Assembly (NCBI RefSeq): GCF_029626145.1
Contig: NZ_JARUBJ010000002.1
Span: 588,501-652,500 of the forward strand
Reading direction: 5' to 3'
Length of the DNA: 64,000 nt
Origin: Micromonospora sp. WMMD961
GTDB lineage: Bacteria; Actinomycetota; Actinomycetes; Mycobacteriales; Micromonosporaceae
Shown in pieces: positions 23,761 to 32,406 of this stretch (position 1 is its first letter; each line of letters opens with the position of its first letter). The translations under genes and the position numbers were made by a program. The notes beneath the pieces are model-generated. The model ran no database searches. It had not been told where the DNA came from and worked only from the letters and a program-made list of their open reading frames with translations.

Positions 23761-25314
23761 TCAACCAGCGGTGCTGGCGCTGCCCGACGGGCTGCCGCCG
23801 CCCGTCGCGCTCGTGGTTGCCTTCGGCGTGGTCGGCGGCGACGTGCTGTTCGGTGCGCTGGTGGGCGCCGAGGGCAGCGTGGTCGGCGTGCTGCTCGGGG
23901 TGGTGGTCTTGGTCGGCGTCGGGGTCGGCGTCGGGGTGGCGGACTTCGTGGGCGTCGGCGTCGGCGTGGGCGTCGCGCTGCCGGTCGGCGTCGGGGTCGG
24001 GGTGGCGGACTTCGTCGGCGTCGGCGTCGGGGTCGCGGACTTCGTGGGCGTCGGGGTCGGGGTGGGCGTCGAGACCGGCGGAGTCGGTACGGAGACGATC
24101 GGTGCCGGCACCGCGCCGATCACCCGGGTCGCCGCGTACAGCCGGGTCCAGCGGACGACCGAGATCTTGACGACGTCGCCGGTGGTGGGTGCCTGCACCA
24201 TCTTGCCGTTGCCGATGTACATGCCGACGTGGTGGATCGTCGTCCAACTGCTGCCGGAGGCGAAGAAGAGCAGGTCGCCGGGGAGTAGCGCGCTCTGCGG
24301 CACTGTCCGGCTCCGGGTGGCGGCGTACTGGTCGCGGGCGACCCGGGGCAGGTCGAAGTAGTCGGCGCCGCGAGACCGGTACGCCGCCCACATCAGACCG
24401 GAGCAGTCGAACTGGTCCGGCCCCTCCTCGGACCACTTGTAGGGGTCACCGAGCTGGGCGAGCGCGTACCGGACCGCAGCCAGTGCCCGTGGGTGCGCGG
24501 CCATGCCGCTGATGCTCTGGTTGGCGACGTAGCCGGTGCCGTACTGCTGCTCGGCGGCCTCCTGCTGGCGTTCGATCTCGATCAGTTGGGCGGAGTTGTC
24601 GCGGCGCAACTTGAGCAGGCTCGCCTCGGCGGTGCGCAGCGCCGCCTCGCCCGTGGTGAACTCCGCGTCGGCGGCGGCGAGCAGGTTCTTTGCTTCGGTG
24701 TGCTTCTGGTACGCCTGCTGCTCACCGGCACGGGCTCGGGACAGCCCGCCGGCCACGCCGGTGGTGCCGCCGTCGACCTTCTCGCCTCGGGTGATCTGCT
24801 GGAGGCGGCTCAGCTCCCGGATGTCCTGGGCGACGTCGCCGGGCGGCAGCGCGGCGGCTGCCTTGACGGCGTCGGCCGCGGCCACGTCGGCCTTCTGCTG
24901 GGCCCGGAGCAGGGCGTCCTGCGCGCTCGCGAGCACCTTGCCGGCGGATTCCACCTGGGCTTTCGCGTCGGACTGCTTCTGTTTGATCTTCAGGAGCGCT
25001 TCGCCGAGTGTGCCGACCTGGGCTTCGCCGGCATAGATCTGTGCGGCCAGCGGACCGGTGCCGATGGTGCCCACCGGCGGTGCCGGGACGCCGGCGACGG
25101 GTGGGCCGCCGGGCAGTTGGACCGCGCCGATCGCTGGCGGTCGGTCACCGGTGTCCGGCACCGTCGTGGGCAGTCCAGGCTCGGCGTACGCGGGGGTGGC
25201 CAGCACAGCGGCGGCGATCGCGCCGAGCAGGGCGGCCCAGAGCTTCGGACGCAGCACCGGCGAGATCACCGGGCTCCGTCGTCGCTGCCGTCGACCAGGC
25301 CCGCTGTAGGTCAT
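23761..25314 (-). CDS. Secreted NlpC/P60 peptidoglycan endopeptidase with coiled coil and Thr/Pro tail
   Basis: 517 aa. N-terminal Arg-rich signal peptide (LWAALLGAIAAAVLATPAYAE). Residues about 90-280 are a coiled coil (KIKQKQSDAKAQVESAGKVL ... RRDNSAQLIEIERQQEAAEQ), as in RipA-like hydrolases where it restrains the catalytic part. The NlpC/P60 domain follows: catalytic Cys in DQFDCSGLMWAAY (about residue 304) and His in HHVGMYIGNGKMVQAP (about 360). The last 110 residues are PTPTPTPTKSA-type repeats, a likely O-glycosylated or wall-spanning linker. It should cleave peptide stems of peptidoglycan during growth or division. Confidence 0.9.
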   Translation of the reverse strand: MTYSGPGRRQRRRSPVISPVLRPKLWAALLGAIAAAVLATPAYAEPGLPTTVPDTGDRPPAIGAVQLPGGPPVAGVPAPPVGTIGTGPLAAQIYAGEAQVGTLGEALLKIKQKQSDAKAQVESAGKVLASAQDALLRAQQKADVAAADAVKAAAALPPGDVAQDIRELSRLQQITRGEKVDGGTTGVAGGLSRARAGEQQAYQKHTEAKNLLAAADAEFTTGEAALRTAEASLLKLRRDNSAQLIEIERQQEAAEQQYGTGYVANQSISGMAAHPRALAAVRYALAQLGDPYKWSEEGPDQFDCSGLMWAAYRSRGADYFDLPRVARDQYAATRSRTVPQSALLPGDLLFFASGSSWTTIHHVGMYIGNGKMVQAPTTGDVVKISVVRWTRLYAATRVIGAVPAPIVSVPTPPVSTPTPTPTPTKSATPTPTPTKSATPTPTPTGSATPTPTPTPTKSATPTPTPTPTKTTTPSSTPTTLPSAPTSAPNSTSPPTTPKATTSATGGGSPSGSASTAG

Positions 25315-25553
25315 GCTGCTCCCCGTCCCGCTACTCCTCGCCGCGCACGGTGGGCGCGACCGTCGGGACGGTACCAGTGTGTGTGTTCCGCCCCACCTTG
25401 TTACTACCGCACCTCGCCACTCATGTCGATGCGTGGCCTGGTTACGGGAGGCTGAGAGTTCGGTGAAGTGGGTCGCTGCCGGCGACCGTGCCGCCGGGAC
25501 CGTCGGCCCCGCGACGTACGCTCGATCCGGACCGTAGGTGGAAGGGACGTGCC

Positions 25554-26723
25554 ATGGACGCCGGACTCAAGCGTGAGCTCGAAGCGAAGGTGTACGCCGG
25601 TGAGCGGCTGACCCGGGAGGACGGGGTCGCCCTCTACGAGAGCGACGACCTGACCTGGTTGGGACGGCTGGCGCACCACAAGCGCACCGAGCTGAACGGT
25701 GAGCGGGTGATGTTCAACGTCAATCGGCACCTCAATCTGACCAACGTCTGCTCGGCGTCCTGTGCGTACTGCTCGTTCCAGCGCAAGCCGGGCGAGAAGG
25801 ACGCGTACACGATGCGCATCGACGAGGCGGTCCGCAAGGCCAAGGAGATGGAGGACGAGCAGCTCACCGAGCTGCACATCGTCAACGGTCTGCACCCGAC
25901 GCTGCCCTGGCGTTACTACCCCAAGGTGCTGCGCGAGCTGAAGGCGGCGCTGCCGAACGTCAAGCTCAAGTGCTTCACGGCGACCGAGGTGCAGTGGTTC
26001 GAGAAGATCAGCGGCCTGAGCGCCGACGAGATCCTCGACGAGCTGATGGACGCCGGGCTGGAGTCGCTGACCGGCGGTGGCGCGGAGATCTTCGACTGGG
26101 AGGTCCGGCAGCACATCGTCGACCACGCCTGCCACTGGGAGGACTGGTCGCGCATCCACGCCCTGGCGCACCGCAAGGGCATGAAGACCCCGGCGACCAT
26201 GCTGTACGGCCACATCGAGGAGCCTCGGCACCGGGTCGACCACGTGCTGCGGCTGCGGGAGCTGCAGGACGAGACCGGCGGCTTCGCGGTCTTCATTCCG
26301 CTGCGCTACCAGCACGACTTCGTCGACTCGGCGGACGGCAAGATCCGTAACCGGATCCAGGCGCGCACCACGATGGCGTCGCCGGCCGAGTCGCTGAAGA
26401 CGTTCGCCGTCTCCCGGCTGCTCTTCGACAACGTGCCGCACCTGAAGAACTTCTGGGTGATGCACGGGCTGTCGGTTGCCCAGCTCTCGCTCAACTTCGG
26501 CGTGGACGACCTGGACGGCTCGGTCGTCGAATACAAGATCACCCACGACGCCGACTCGTACGGCACCCCGAACACCATGCACCGCGAGGACCTGCTGCAC
26601 CTGATCTGGGACGCCGGTTTCCAGCCGGTCGAGCGGGACACCCGCTACAACGTGGTCCGGGAGTACGACAAGGCCCCCTCGCTGGCGCAGCGGCGCGCCG
26701 AGCCGCAGCAGGTCTGGGCCTGA
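25554..26723 (+). CDS. mqnE: Aminofutalosine synthase (radical SAM)
   Basis: 389 aa. Radical SAM cluster motif CSASCAYCSF (CxxxCxxC) near residue 65, followed by the family segments ELHIVNGLHPTLPWRYYPKVL, GGGAEIFDWEVRQHIVDHAC and FIPLRYQHDFVDSADG. MqnE adds SAM-derived adenosyl radical to 3-enolpyruvyl-benzoate, forming aminofutalosine, the second step of the futalosine route. Length and motifs separate it from its paralogue MqnC, found at 58658. Start ATG at 25554 with GTGGAAGGG upstream. The two following small membrane-protein genes are co-directional. Confidence 0.95.
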   Translation: MDAGLKRELEAKVYAGERLTREDGVALYESDDLTWLGRLAHHKRTELNGERVMFNVNRHLNLTNVCSASCAYCSFQRKPGEKDAYTMRIDEAVRKAKEMEDEQLTELHIVNGLHPTLPWRYYPKVLRELKAALPNVKLKCFTATEVQWFEKISGLSADEILDELMDAGLESLTGGGAEIFDWEVRQHIVDHACHWEDWSRIHALAHRKGMKTPATMLYGHIEEPRHRVDHVLRLRELQDETGGFAVFIPLRYQHDFVDSADGKIRNRIQARTTMASPAESLKTFAVSRLLFDNVPHLKNFWVMHGLSVAQLSLNFGVDDLDGSVVEYKITHDADSYGTPNTMHREDLLHLIWDAGFQPVERDTRYNVVREYDKAPSLAQRRAEPQQVWA

Positions 26724-26746
26724 GTCACCACGTACCCTCGCAGTCG

Positions 26747-27202
26747 ATGACCGAGCAGAGCAGGTCCGAGCAGCGGGGCGGTCCCGAGCAGCAGAGCGGG
26801 TTTCCCCGCCGGGACGCCGAAGGGCGTGTCCGTACCCTGGGCGATCTGCTCGGGGTGTGCCTGGCCGGAGTCGTCATCGGCGCGTTGGCGTTGGTGTTGT
26901 TCGACTGGGCGTTCGCCTCGGTCGGTGCCGGTGACTTCGGGCACACCAATGGCTGGCTGGCGGTGATCCTGCCGGCGTGGCTGTTCTGGGACGACTTCCG
27001 GGCCTGGGAGTTCGGCGCGGCCCGGGTGCTGGCGGCGGTCGTCGCGGCGGCCGTGGGCGTGTTCGTCGGGCTGCTGATCGCCGGGTTGGGTGCGGGGATG
27101 CCACCGCTGCTCTCCGGCGCGTTGGCGGCGGCGGCGTTCACCGTGGCGTACGCGGTGGTCTGGTTCCCGGGCGTCCGCTGGCTGGCCCGCCGGACCGGTT
27201 GA
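26747..27202 (+). CDS. Small integral membrane protein of unknown function
   Basis: 151 aa. A 30-residue polar N terminus precedes four predicted membrane helices: LGVCLAGVVIGALALVLF, LAVILPAWLFW, VLAAVVAAAVGVFVGLLIAG and ALAAAAFTVAYAVVWF. No catalytic motif is visible and I do not recognise the family. It begins 23 bases after mqnE and is followed by the DUF4229-like gene, so the three may be one transcript. Confidence 0.75.
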   Translation: MTEQSRSEQRGGPEQQSGFPRRDAEGRVRTLGDLLGVCLAGVVIGALALVLFDWAFASVGAGDFGHTNGWLAVILPAWLFWDDFRAWEFGAARVLAAVVAAAVGVFVGLLIAGLGAGMPPLLSGALAAAAFTVAYAVVWFPGVRWLARRTG

Positions 27203-27275
27203 CCGCTACCGCCCACCGGGCGGATCGACAGTTCCGCCGGCATCGGCGGGCGACGGAGAGAACGGAGTGGTGCGG

Positions 27276-27575
27276 GTGAGCGCCGCGCTCAAGTACACGC
27301 TGGGCCGGATCGGGCTGTTCGTCGCCGTGCTGGCGGGCCTCTGGCTGATCGACATGAACGTGTTCCTGAAGCTGATGTTGGCGTTGGTCTTCTCCGCCGC
27401 GCTCTCCTTCTTCCTGCTGCGCGGCTGGCGGGACGAGATGGCCGGCGAGATGGCCGACGCGACCGAGCGCCGCCGCGCGGAGAAGGAACGCCTCCGCTCG
27501 GCCCTGGCCGGCGAAGACCAAACCCCCGCCGACCCACCCACCCCACCCACCCCACCCACCGACCCCCAGCGTTGA
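27276..27575 (+). CDS. DUF4229-like small membrane protein
   Basis: 99 aa from GTG at 27276 (GGAG eight bases upstream; GTG at 27270 is possible). Two membrane helices, YTLGRIGLFVAVLAGLWLI and FLKLMLALVFSAALSFFLL, then a charged helix (ERRRAEKERLRSAL) and a Pro-rich tail. This matches the actinobacterial DUF4229 family, often found beside menaquinone or cytochrome genes. Function unknown. The TGA stop is inside the left arm of the 27571-27631 palindrome. Confidence 0.78.
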   Translation: MSAALKYTLGRIGLFVAVLAGLWLIDMNVFLKLMLALVFSAALSFFLLRGWRDEMAGEMADATERRRAEKERLRSALAGEDQTPADPPTPPTPPTDPQR

Positions 27576-27631
27576 CCATGAAGTTATTGCCACGACACGC
27601 CGAGTGGTCGGGCAATAACTTCATGATCAAC
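27571..27631. terminator. AT-rich 21-bp inverted repeat between convergent genes
   Basis: Arm 27571-27591 pairs with 27611-27631 at 20 of 21 positions around a 19-base loop. The core of each arm is ATGAAGTTATTGCC or its complement, strikingly AT-rich for this genome, which suggests an inserted dispersed palindrome. It overlaps the DUF4229-like stop and precedes the end of the convergent peptidase gene, so it can terminate both. Confidence 0.75.
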
Positions 27632-27669
27632 GGACCTGGCTCAGCCTTGGGTGGCCTTGCCGGGGTGGG

Positions 27670-29007
27670 TTACCAGTTGGTGGAGCCTTGGACCTTGGGC
27701 CAGGGCTTGGAGAGCGGCTTGATCAGGTACGCGATGCCGCCGGAGCCGCCGGAGGTGCCCCCGCTGGCGTTGGTGCGCTTGGTCCGCAGCCAGATCTGTT
27801 CGAACTGCGCGCGCTTGTAGACGTTGCGCACCACGTCGTTGCTGGACGAGGCGGGGTCGTTGACGATCACGTCGCCGTCGGCGGTGAAGCCGACCACCAC
27901 GAAGAGGTGCCCGGAGGTGCCGTAGTTCGCGCCGTCCAACTCGCTGGCGAGGAAGGATTGACTGGTGACCACGGGGATGCCGGCGGCGATGAAACGCTCC
28001 AGTTCGTCCAGCGAGTGCAGTCGGGTCACCCGACCCTCCAGCCCGGGAAAGCTGGCCGCGTACGCGGTGTTGAACGGCCAGTTGCCGGCGCCGTCGTACG
28101 CGTAGTCGTAGGTCATCCGGGCCGCGTGGTTGACCGTCGGGTCGGGATAGGTCGGGTCCACCCAGGAGGTGTCGGCCGCTGACGGTTTGCGGCCCCAGTA
28201 CTCGACCACCATCTCCGTGGAGGTGGGTGAGCACCACGCCTCGCCGCCGCCGTCGTACTCGGGGTAGTGCCCGGCGTGCACGTTCTGCGAGTAGCGCGGC
28301 ACCGGCAGCTCCCGGCCCCAGGCGATGTGCCCGGCGCTCGGCGGCACGGTGAACCGGTCCGGCACGGTGGAGCTCATCGCGCCCAGCATCCGGACCACCG
28401 GGGCGGCGCTCTGCCCGGGTGCGCGGTAGAGGGTCAGCTTGAGCTGGTACGACCGCAGCAGCACCCCGGCGGTGGCGTCGTCGATGCTGAAGGTGTCGGT
28501 CCAGATCGTCGACCAGGGATCGCCCTGCCGCTCGACGCTGGTCCGCTTGATGTCGGTGTCGCCGGATGCCCAGCGACCCAGGACGTACCACGGGGTCTGG
28601 TCACCGCTGGTGTAGCTGCCCTGCATCTCCACCTGGATCCAGGTGCCGGTGGGGGTTTCCGCGTTCCACGAGGCGATCAGCTCGGTGGCGTCGAACCCGA
28701 TCCGGGTCACCGGTGAGGTCCAGGTGCCGTACTCCCAGGTGCGGGTGGCGCCGGTGTGCGGGTCGGCGTACTCGGTAGTGCCGGCTGAGCGGGCCAGGGT
28801 GAGGCCCGCTCGGGCACCGGGCAGCACGCGGGTGCCGGACCGGTGGCCCCGGTGCCAGTCGGCGGGCCCGGACCAGTCCTGGAAGGTGATCTGCTCGTCG
28901 TGTCCGACGGCGGGCGGGCGGGCCGCCGTCGCGGGCGCGGCGGTGGCGAGCAGGGTGAGCGCGGTGACGCCGGCGAGGGCGGCCGCGTGCAGGCGGGATC
29001 TGGCCAT
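27670..29007 (-). CDS. Secreted C39-like cysteine peptidase family protein
   Basis: 445 aa from ATG at 29007 (MARSRLHAAALAGVTALTLL; GGAG upstream). Cleavable signal peptide ends near ATAAR. Residues about 40-230 form a beta-rich N-terminal domain; the C-terminal part carries a papain-like C39_2 domain with the nucleophile region GGGEAWCSPTSTEMVVEYWG and the His/Asp pair in SGHLFVVVGFTADGDVIVNDPAS. The Cys, His and Asp needed for activity are present. It probably acts outside the cell, but its substrate is unknown. It is divergent from a secreted carboxypeptidase, which suggests joint use in protein degradation. Confidence 0.85.
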   Translation of the reverse strand: MARSRLHAAALAGVTALTLLATAAPATAARPPAVGHDEQITFQDWSGPADWHRGHRSGTRVLPGARAGLTLARSAGTTEYADPHTGATRTWEYGTWTSPVTRIGFDATELIASWNAETPTGTWIQVEMQGSYTSGDQTPWYVLGRWASGDTDIKRTSVERQGDPWSTIWTDTFSIDDATAGVLLRSYQLKLTLYRAPGQSAAPVVRMLGAMSSTVPDRFTVPPSAGHIAWGRELPVPRYSQNVHAGHYPEYDGGGEAWCSPTSTEMVVEYWGRKPSAADTSWVDPTYPDPTVNHAARMTYDYAYDGAGNWPFNTAYAASFPGLEGRVTRLHSLDELERFIAAGIPVVTSQSFLASELDGANYGTSGHLFVVVGFTADGDVIVNDPASSSNDVVRNVYKRAQFEQIWLRTKRTNASGGTSGGSGGIAYLIKPLSKPWPKVQGSTNW

Positions 29008-29218
29008 GGGTGCTCCGCGGTGTCGAGAGGGGCATCGTCGCTGGTCAGTTTTCCGCTTGGAGAGAAGTTTCGCCATACGTTGATGGGAAGAAAATCATTG
29101 CCGCCGTGATGATCCGCCTGGGATGCATAAGGCAGCGATCGATATTGATATGACCATGTGGCAGGTGGTGAAGTGTCCTTCACCGAGCGGGATCTCCCGC
29201 CCTCTGAGGAGGTAGTCC
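29008..29218. promoter_or_regulatory. Shared promoter region of two divergent secreted peptidases
   Basis: 211 bases, lower GC than its flanks, with AT-rich stretches near 29070-29150 (for example GATCGATATTGATATGACC). It must hold both promoters. I saw no convincing inverted repeat and do not assign -35/-10 boxes. Confidence 0.4.
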
Positions 29219-31096
29219 ATGGCCCTCCGCCCACCTCACCCTCTCCGTCGCGTCCTGATGCTCGCCGTCGTCGTCGGGCTCGGGATCGCCGCCGTCGCCA
29301 CCGCGCCAGTCGCCGCTCAGCCGGCACCCGACCGGGCCGCCGAACCGGTCGCCGCCGGCTACCGGGTCCTCGGGCCCCGCACCTTCGCCGACCGCGACGC
29401 GGTGGCCCGCACCGGCGCCGCCATCGACTACTCCGAGCACGGCGTGCTGCACATCTCGGCGACCGCCGGCGAGGCCGCCAAGATCACCAAGCTCGGCTTC
29501 CGGCTGGAGCCGCTCGCCCCGCCGCCCAACGCCGAGCGCGGTGCCGGCGAGGTCGGCACGCTGGCCTTCCCGCCCGCCGACTCCAACTACCACGACTACG
29601 CGGAGTTGACCGCCGTCGTGAACCAGGTCGTCGCCGACCATCCGGCGATCGCCCGCAAGATCAGCATTGGCACGTCGTACGAGGGCCGCGACCTGATGGC
29701 GGTGAAGATCTCCGACAACGTCGGCACCGACGAGAGTGAGCCGGAGATCCTGTTCAACTCCCAACAGCACGCCCGCGAGCACCTGACCGTCGAGATGGCC
29801 ATCTACCTGCTCAACCTCTTCACCGACAGCTACGGCAGCGACTCCCGGATCACCAACATCGTCAACAGCCGGGAGATCTGGATCGTGCCGTCGGTCAACC
29901 CGGACGGCAGCGAGTACGACATCGCCACCGGCTCGTACCGGTCCTGGCGCAAGAACCGGCAGCCCAACAGCGGCTCGTCCAACGTGGGCACCGACCTGAA
30001 CCGCAACTGGTCCTACCAGTGGGGCTGCTGCGGCGGCTCGTCCGGCAGCACCTCGTCGGAGACCTACCGCGGCCCGTCGGCCTTCTCCGCACCGGAGACG
30101 CAGGCGCTGCGCAACTTCGTCAACAGCCGGGTCGTCGGTGGCGCCCAGCAGATCAAGGCGAACATCGACTTCCACACGTACTCGCAGCTGGTGCTCTGGC
30201 CCTTCGGCTACACCACCGCGAACAACCCGTCCGGGATGAGCGCGGACCAGTACAACACCTTCGCCACCATCGGCCAGCAGATGGCGGCCACCAACAGCTA
30301 CACGCCGGAGCAGTCCAGCGACCTCTACGTCGCCGACGGCACCAGCATCGACTGGATGTGGGCCACCCACGGCATCTGGGCGTACACCTTCGAGATGTAC
30401 CCCGGCTCGTCCGGCGGCGGTGGCTTCTACCCGCCGGACGAGGTGATCCCCGCGCAGACCTCGCGCAACCGGGAGGCGGTGTTGATGCTCAGCGAGTACG
30501 CCGACTGCCCGTACCGGGCGATCGGTAAGCAGGCGCAGTACTGCGGCGGTGGTGGTGGCACCACGGTCTGGTCGGACACCTTCGAGACGGCCACCGGCTG
30601 GACCATCAACCCGTCCGGCACCGACACCGCCACCCTCGGCGCATTCGAACGGGGTGCCGCCCAGGCGACCACGTCCTCCGGAGCCAAGCAGCTCACCCCG
30701 TACGCCGGATCGAACGACCTGGTCACCGGCCGGCTCGCCGGTTCGGGGGCCGGTGACTACGACGTCGACGGCGGAGTGACCAGCGCCCGGTCCCCGGCGG
30801 TGACGCTGCCGTCGTCCGGGACGCTGACGCTCTCGCTGGCCTGGTACCTGGCACACGGCTCGAACGCCTCGTCGGCGGACTACCTGCGGGTGAGCGTGGT
30901 GCACAACGGCGGCACCACCGCGCTGCTCACCCAGGCCGGCGCGGCAACGAACCGCAACGGGAGCTGGGCGGTGGCCAACCTCAACCTCAGCCCGTACGCC
31001 GGCCAGTCGGTGCGCATCCTGGTGGAGGCGGCGGACGCCTCCGGCGCCAGCCTGGTGGAGGCGGCTGTGGACAACGTCACCATCACGTCCTCCTGA
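29219..31096 (+). CDS. Secreted M14 zinc carboxypeptidase with C-terminal beta-sandwich domain
   Basis: 625 aa, start set by GAGGAGG eight bases upstream. Signal peptide (RRVLMLAVVVGLGIAAVATAPVAAQ), propeptide to about residue 115, then the M14 domain: zinc ligands in NSQQHAREHLTVEM (HxxE), the third ligand His in NIDFHTYSQLVLWPFGY, the Arg/Asn pocket in GTDLNRNWSYQWG, and the catalytic Glu in YTFEMYPG. Residues about 455-625 form an immune-inhibitor-A-like or MAM-type beta sandwich (VWSDTFETATGWTINPSGTD). It should remove C-terminal residues from peptides outside the cell, complementing the divergent cysteine peptidase. Confidence 0.93.
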   Translation: MALRPPHPLRRVLMLAVVVGLGIAAVATAPVAAQPAPDRAAEPVAAGYRVLGPRTFADRDAVARTGAAIDYSEHGVLHISATAGEAAKITKLGFRLEPLAPPPNAERGAGEVGTLAFPPADSNYHDYAELTAVVNQVVADHPAIARKISIGTSYEGRDLMAVKISDNVGTDESEPEILFNSQQHAREHLTVEMAIYLLNLFTDSYGSDSRITNIVNSREIWIVPSVNPDGSEYDIATGSYRSWRKNRQPNSGSSNVGTDLNRNWSYQWGCCGGSSGSTSSETYRGPSAFSAPETQALRNFVNSRVVGGAQQIKANIDFHTYSQLVLWPFGYTTANNPSGMSADQYNTFATIGQQMAATNSYTPEQSSDLYVADGTSIDWMWATHGIWAYTFEMYPGSSGGGGFYPPDEVIPAQTSRNREAVLMLSEYADCPYRAIGKQAQYCGGGGGTTVWSDTFETATGWTINPSGTDTATLGAFERGAAQATTSSGAKQLTPYAGSNDLVTGRLAGSGAGDYDVDGGVTSARSPAVTLPSSGTLTLSLAWYLAHGSNASSADYLRVSVVHNGGTTALLTQAGAATNRNGSWAVANLNLSPYAGQSVRILVEAADASGASLVEAAVDNVTITSS

Positions 31097-31158
31097 TCGG
31101 GTGGGGCTCCGCTCCGCCCGGCGGGGCCCCACCACCCGCTCCCGGACCCCTCTTTCAG

Positions 31159-31222
31159 CGTCGATCTAGGGCATATCGTCGTGATGTGAGATTGACCCAC
31201 GACGATGTGCCCTAGATCGACG
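31159..31222. terminator. 25-bp inverted repeat after the carboxypeptidase gene
   Basis: Arms 31159-31183 and 31198-31222 pair at 24 of 25 positions with one G-T wobble, around a 14-base loop. The arms contain TCGATCTAGGGCA and its complement, unlike the surrounding GC-rich DNA. It lies 62 bases after the carboxypeptidase stop and just before the cobalamin riboswitch, where it would insulate the two units. Confidence 0.75.
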
Positions 31223-31234
31223 GGGGTGGTCCGG

Positions 31235-31352
31235 GCGGTGCGCTACCGTCTTAGCGACCAGTCCGCAGCGAAGCCGGTGCGAAACCCGGCGCTGTCCCGC
31301 AACTGTGATGCCCCACCCCGGTGGGGATGAGCCAGGTCGCCTACGGATCGGT
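31235..31352 (+). promoter_or_regulatory. Cobalamin riboswitch
   Basis: The conserved aptamer core is visible: AAGCCGGTGCGAAACCCGGC (31271-31290), GCTGTCCCGCAACTGTGA (31291-31308), a variable hairpin GCCCCACC/GGTGGGG, and GAGCCAGGTCGCCT (31329-31342). These are the hallmarks of B12/adenosylcobalamin aptamers. It precedes a periplasmic-binding-protein ABC importer, as expected for a B12 transporter. Ends are approximate. Confidence 0.93.
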
Positions 31353-31404
31353 CGCGATACGCGCTCTCGAGGAAGGGCGCCTCGTGGGCGGGCGTACGAA
31401 AGTC

Positions 31405-31440
31405 CCTGTCGGCGAAGCACCACACTCCTCGACCGACAGG
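31405..31440 (+). promoter_or_regulatory. Ribosome-binding-site sequestering hairpin of the B12 transporter mRNA
   Basis: CCTGTCGG at 31405-31412 pairs with CCGACAGG at 31433-31440. The right arm holds the first half of the Shine-Dalgarno AGGAGG (31438-31443) for the ATG at 31449. This suggests the riboswitch controls translation initiation rather than transcription termination. Confidence 0.6.
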
Positions 31441-31448
31441 AGGCCCCC

Positions 31449-32378
31449 ATGAACAGACGTACCCCTCGGCTCTTCGCCGCGACCCTCGCGGTCGCCGCGC
31501 TCGCCCTCGGCGCCTGCGCCGAGAAGACCGACGACAAGCCGGCCGCCGGTACTGCGGCCGCCAACTACCCGGTCACGGTGGGCTCGCTCACCCTCGACAA
31601 GCGTCCCGAGAAGATCGTTGTGCTGTCGCCAACCGCCACCGAGATGCTCTTCGCGATCGGTGCCGGCCCGCAGGTGACCGCCGTCGACGACCAGTCGAAC
31701 TACCCGGCCGACGCGCCCAAGACCGACCTCTCCGCGTACCAGCCGAACGCCGAGGCGATCGCCGGTAAGAACCCCGACCTGGTGGTGCTCTCCGACGACC
31801 GCAACAAGGTCGTCGACCAGCTCACCAAGCTGAAGATCCCGGTGTACCAGACCCCGGCGGCGGTCACGCTCGACGACTCGTACCGGCAGATCACCGAGCT
31901 GGGCACGCTGACCGGGCACGCCGACCAGGCCACCGACGTGGTGACCCGGATGAAGGACGACATCGCCAAGCTGGTCAAGAACCTGCCGCAGCGCGCCGAG
32001 AAGCTCACCTACTTCCACGAGCTGGGCCCGGAGCTGTACAGCGCCACCAGCAAGACCTTCATCGGCTCGCTCTACAGCCAGGTCGGGCTGACCAACATCG
32101 CCGACCCGGCGGACGCGGACGGCAAGAACGGCGGCTACCCGCAGCTGTCCCAGGAGTTCATCGTCAAGGCCGACCCGGACTTCGTCTTCCTGGCCGACTC
32201 CAAGTGCTGCCAGCAGAACGCCGACGCGGTCAAGGCCCGCAGCGGCTGGGCCGGGCTCACCGCGGTCAAGAACAACCAGGTGGTCGCGCTGGACGACGAC
32301 ATCGCCTCCCGCTGGGGCCCGCGCGTCGTCGACCTTCTCCGGGTCATCATCGACGCGGTCGCCAAGGTGCCCGCGTGA
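31449..32378 (+). CDS. btuF: Cobalamin ABC transporter substrate-binding lipoprotein
   Basis: 309 aa. Lipoprotein signal MNRRTPRLFAATLAVAALALGAC with the modified Cys near residue 23. The rest is a class III (BtuF/FhuD-type) binding protein: VLSPTATEMLFAIGAGPQVTAVDDQSNYP, ISAYQPNAEAIAGKNPDLVVLS-type helices and a long connecting helix. It should capture cobalamin outside the membrane and hand it to the permease encoded next. The B12 riboswitch in its leader supports cobalamin rather than iron-siderophore, which the sequence alone could not decide. Confidence 0.87.
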   Translation: MNRRTPRLFAATLAVAALALGACAEKTDDKPAAGTAAANYPVTVGSLTLDKRPEKIVVLSPTATEMLFAIGAGPQVTAVDDQSNYPADAPKTDLSAYQPNAEAIAGKNPDLVVLSDDRNKVVDQLTKLKIPVYQTPAAVTLDDSYRQITELGTLTGHADQATDVVTRMKDDIAKLVKNLPQRAEKLTYFHELGPELYSATSKTFIGSLYSQVGLTNIADPADADGKNGGYPQLSQEFIVKADPDFVFLADSKCCQQNADAVKARSGWAGLTAVKNNQVVALDDDIASRWGPRVVDLLRVIIDAVAKVPA

Positions 32379-32406
32379 CCCGGACCCGTCACTGACCGGG
32401 GCACCG

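Noticed and set aside
22135..24361. Long plus-strand ORFs opposite the proline-rich and NlpC/P60 genes
   Set aside because: Gly/Arg and Gly/Val repeats are the complements of Pro and Thr/Pro repeats in real genes with signal peptide, catalytic domain or membrane anchor.
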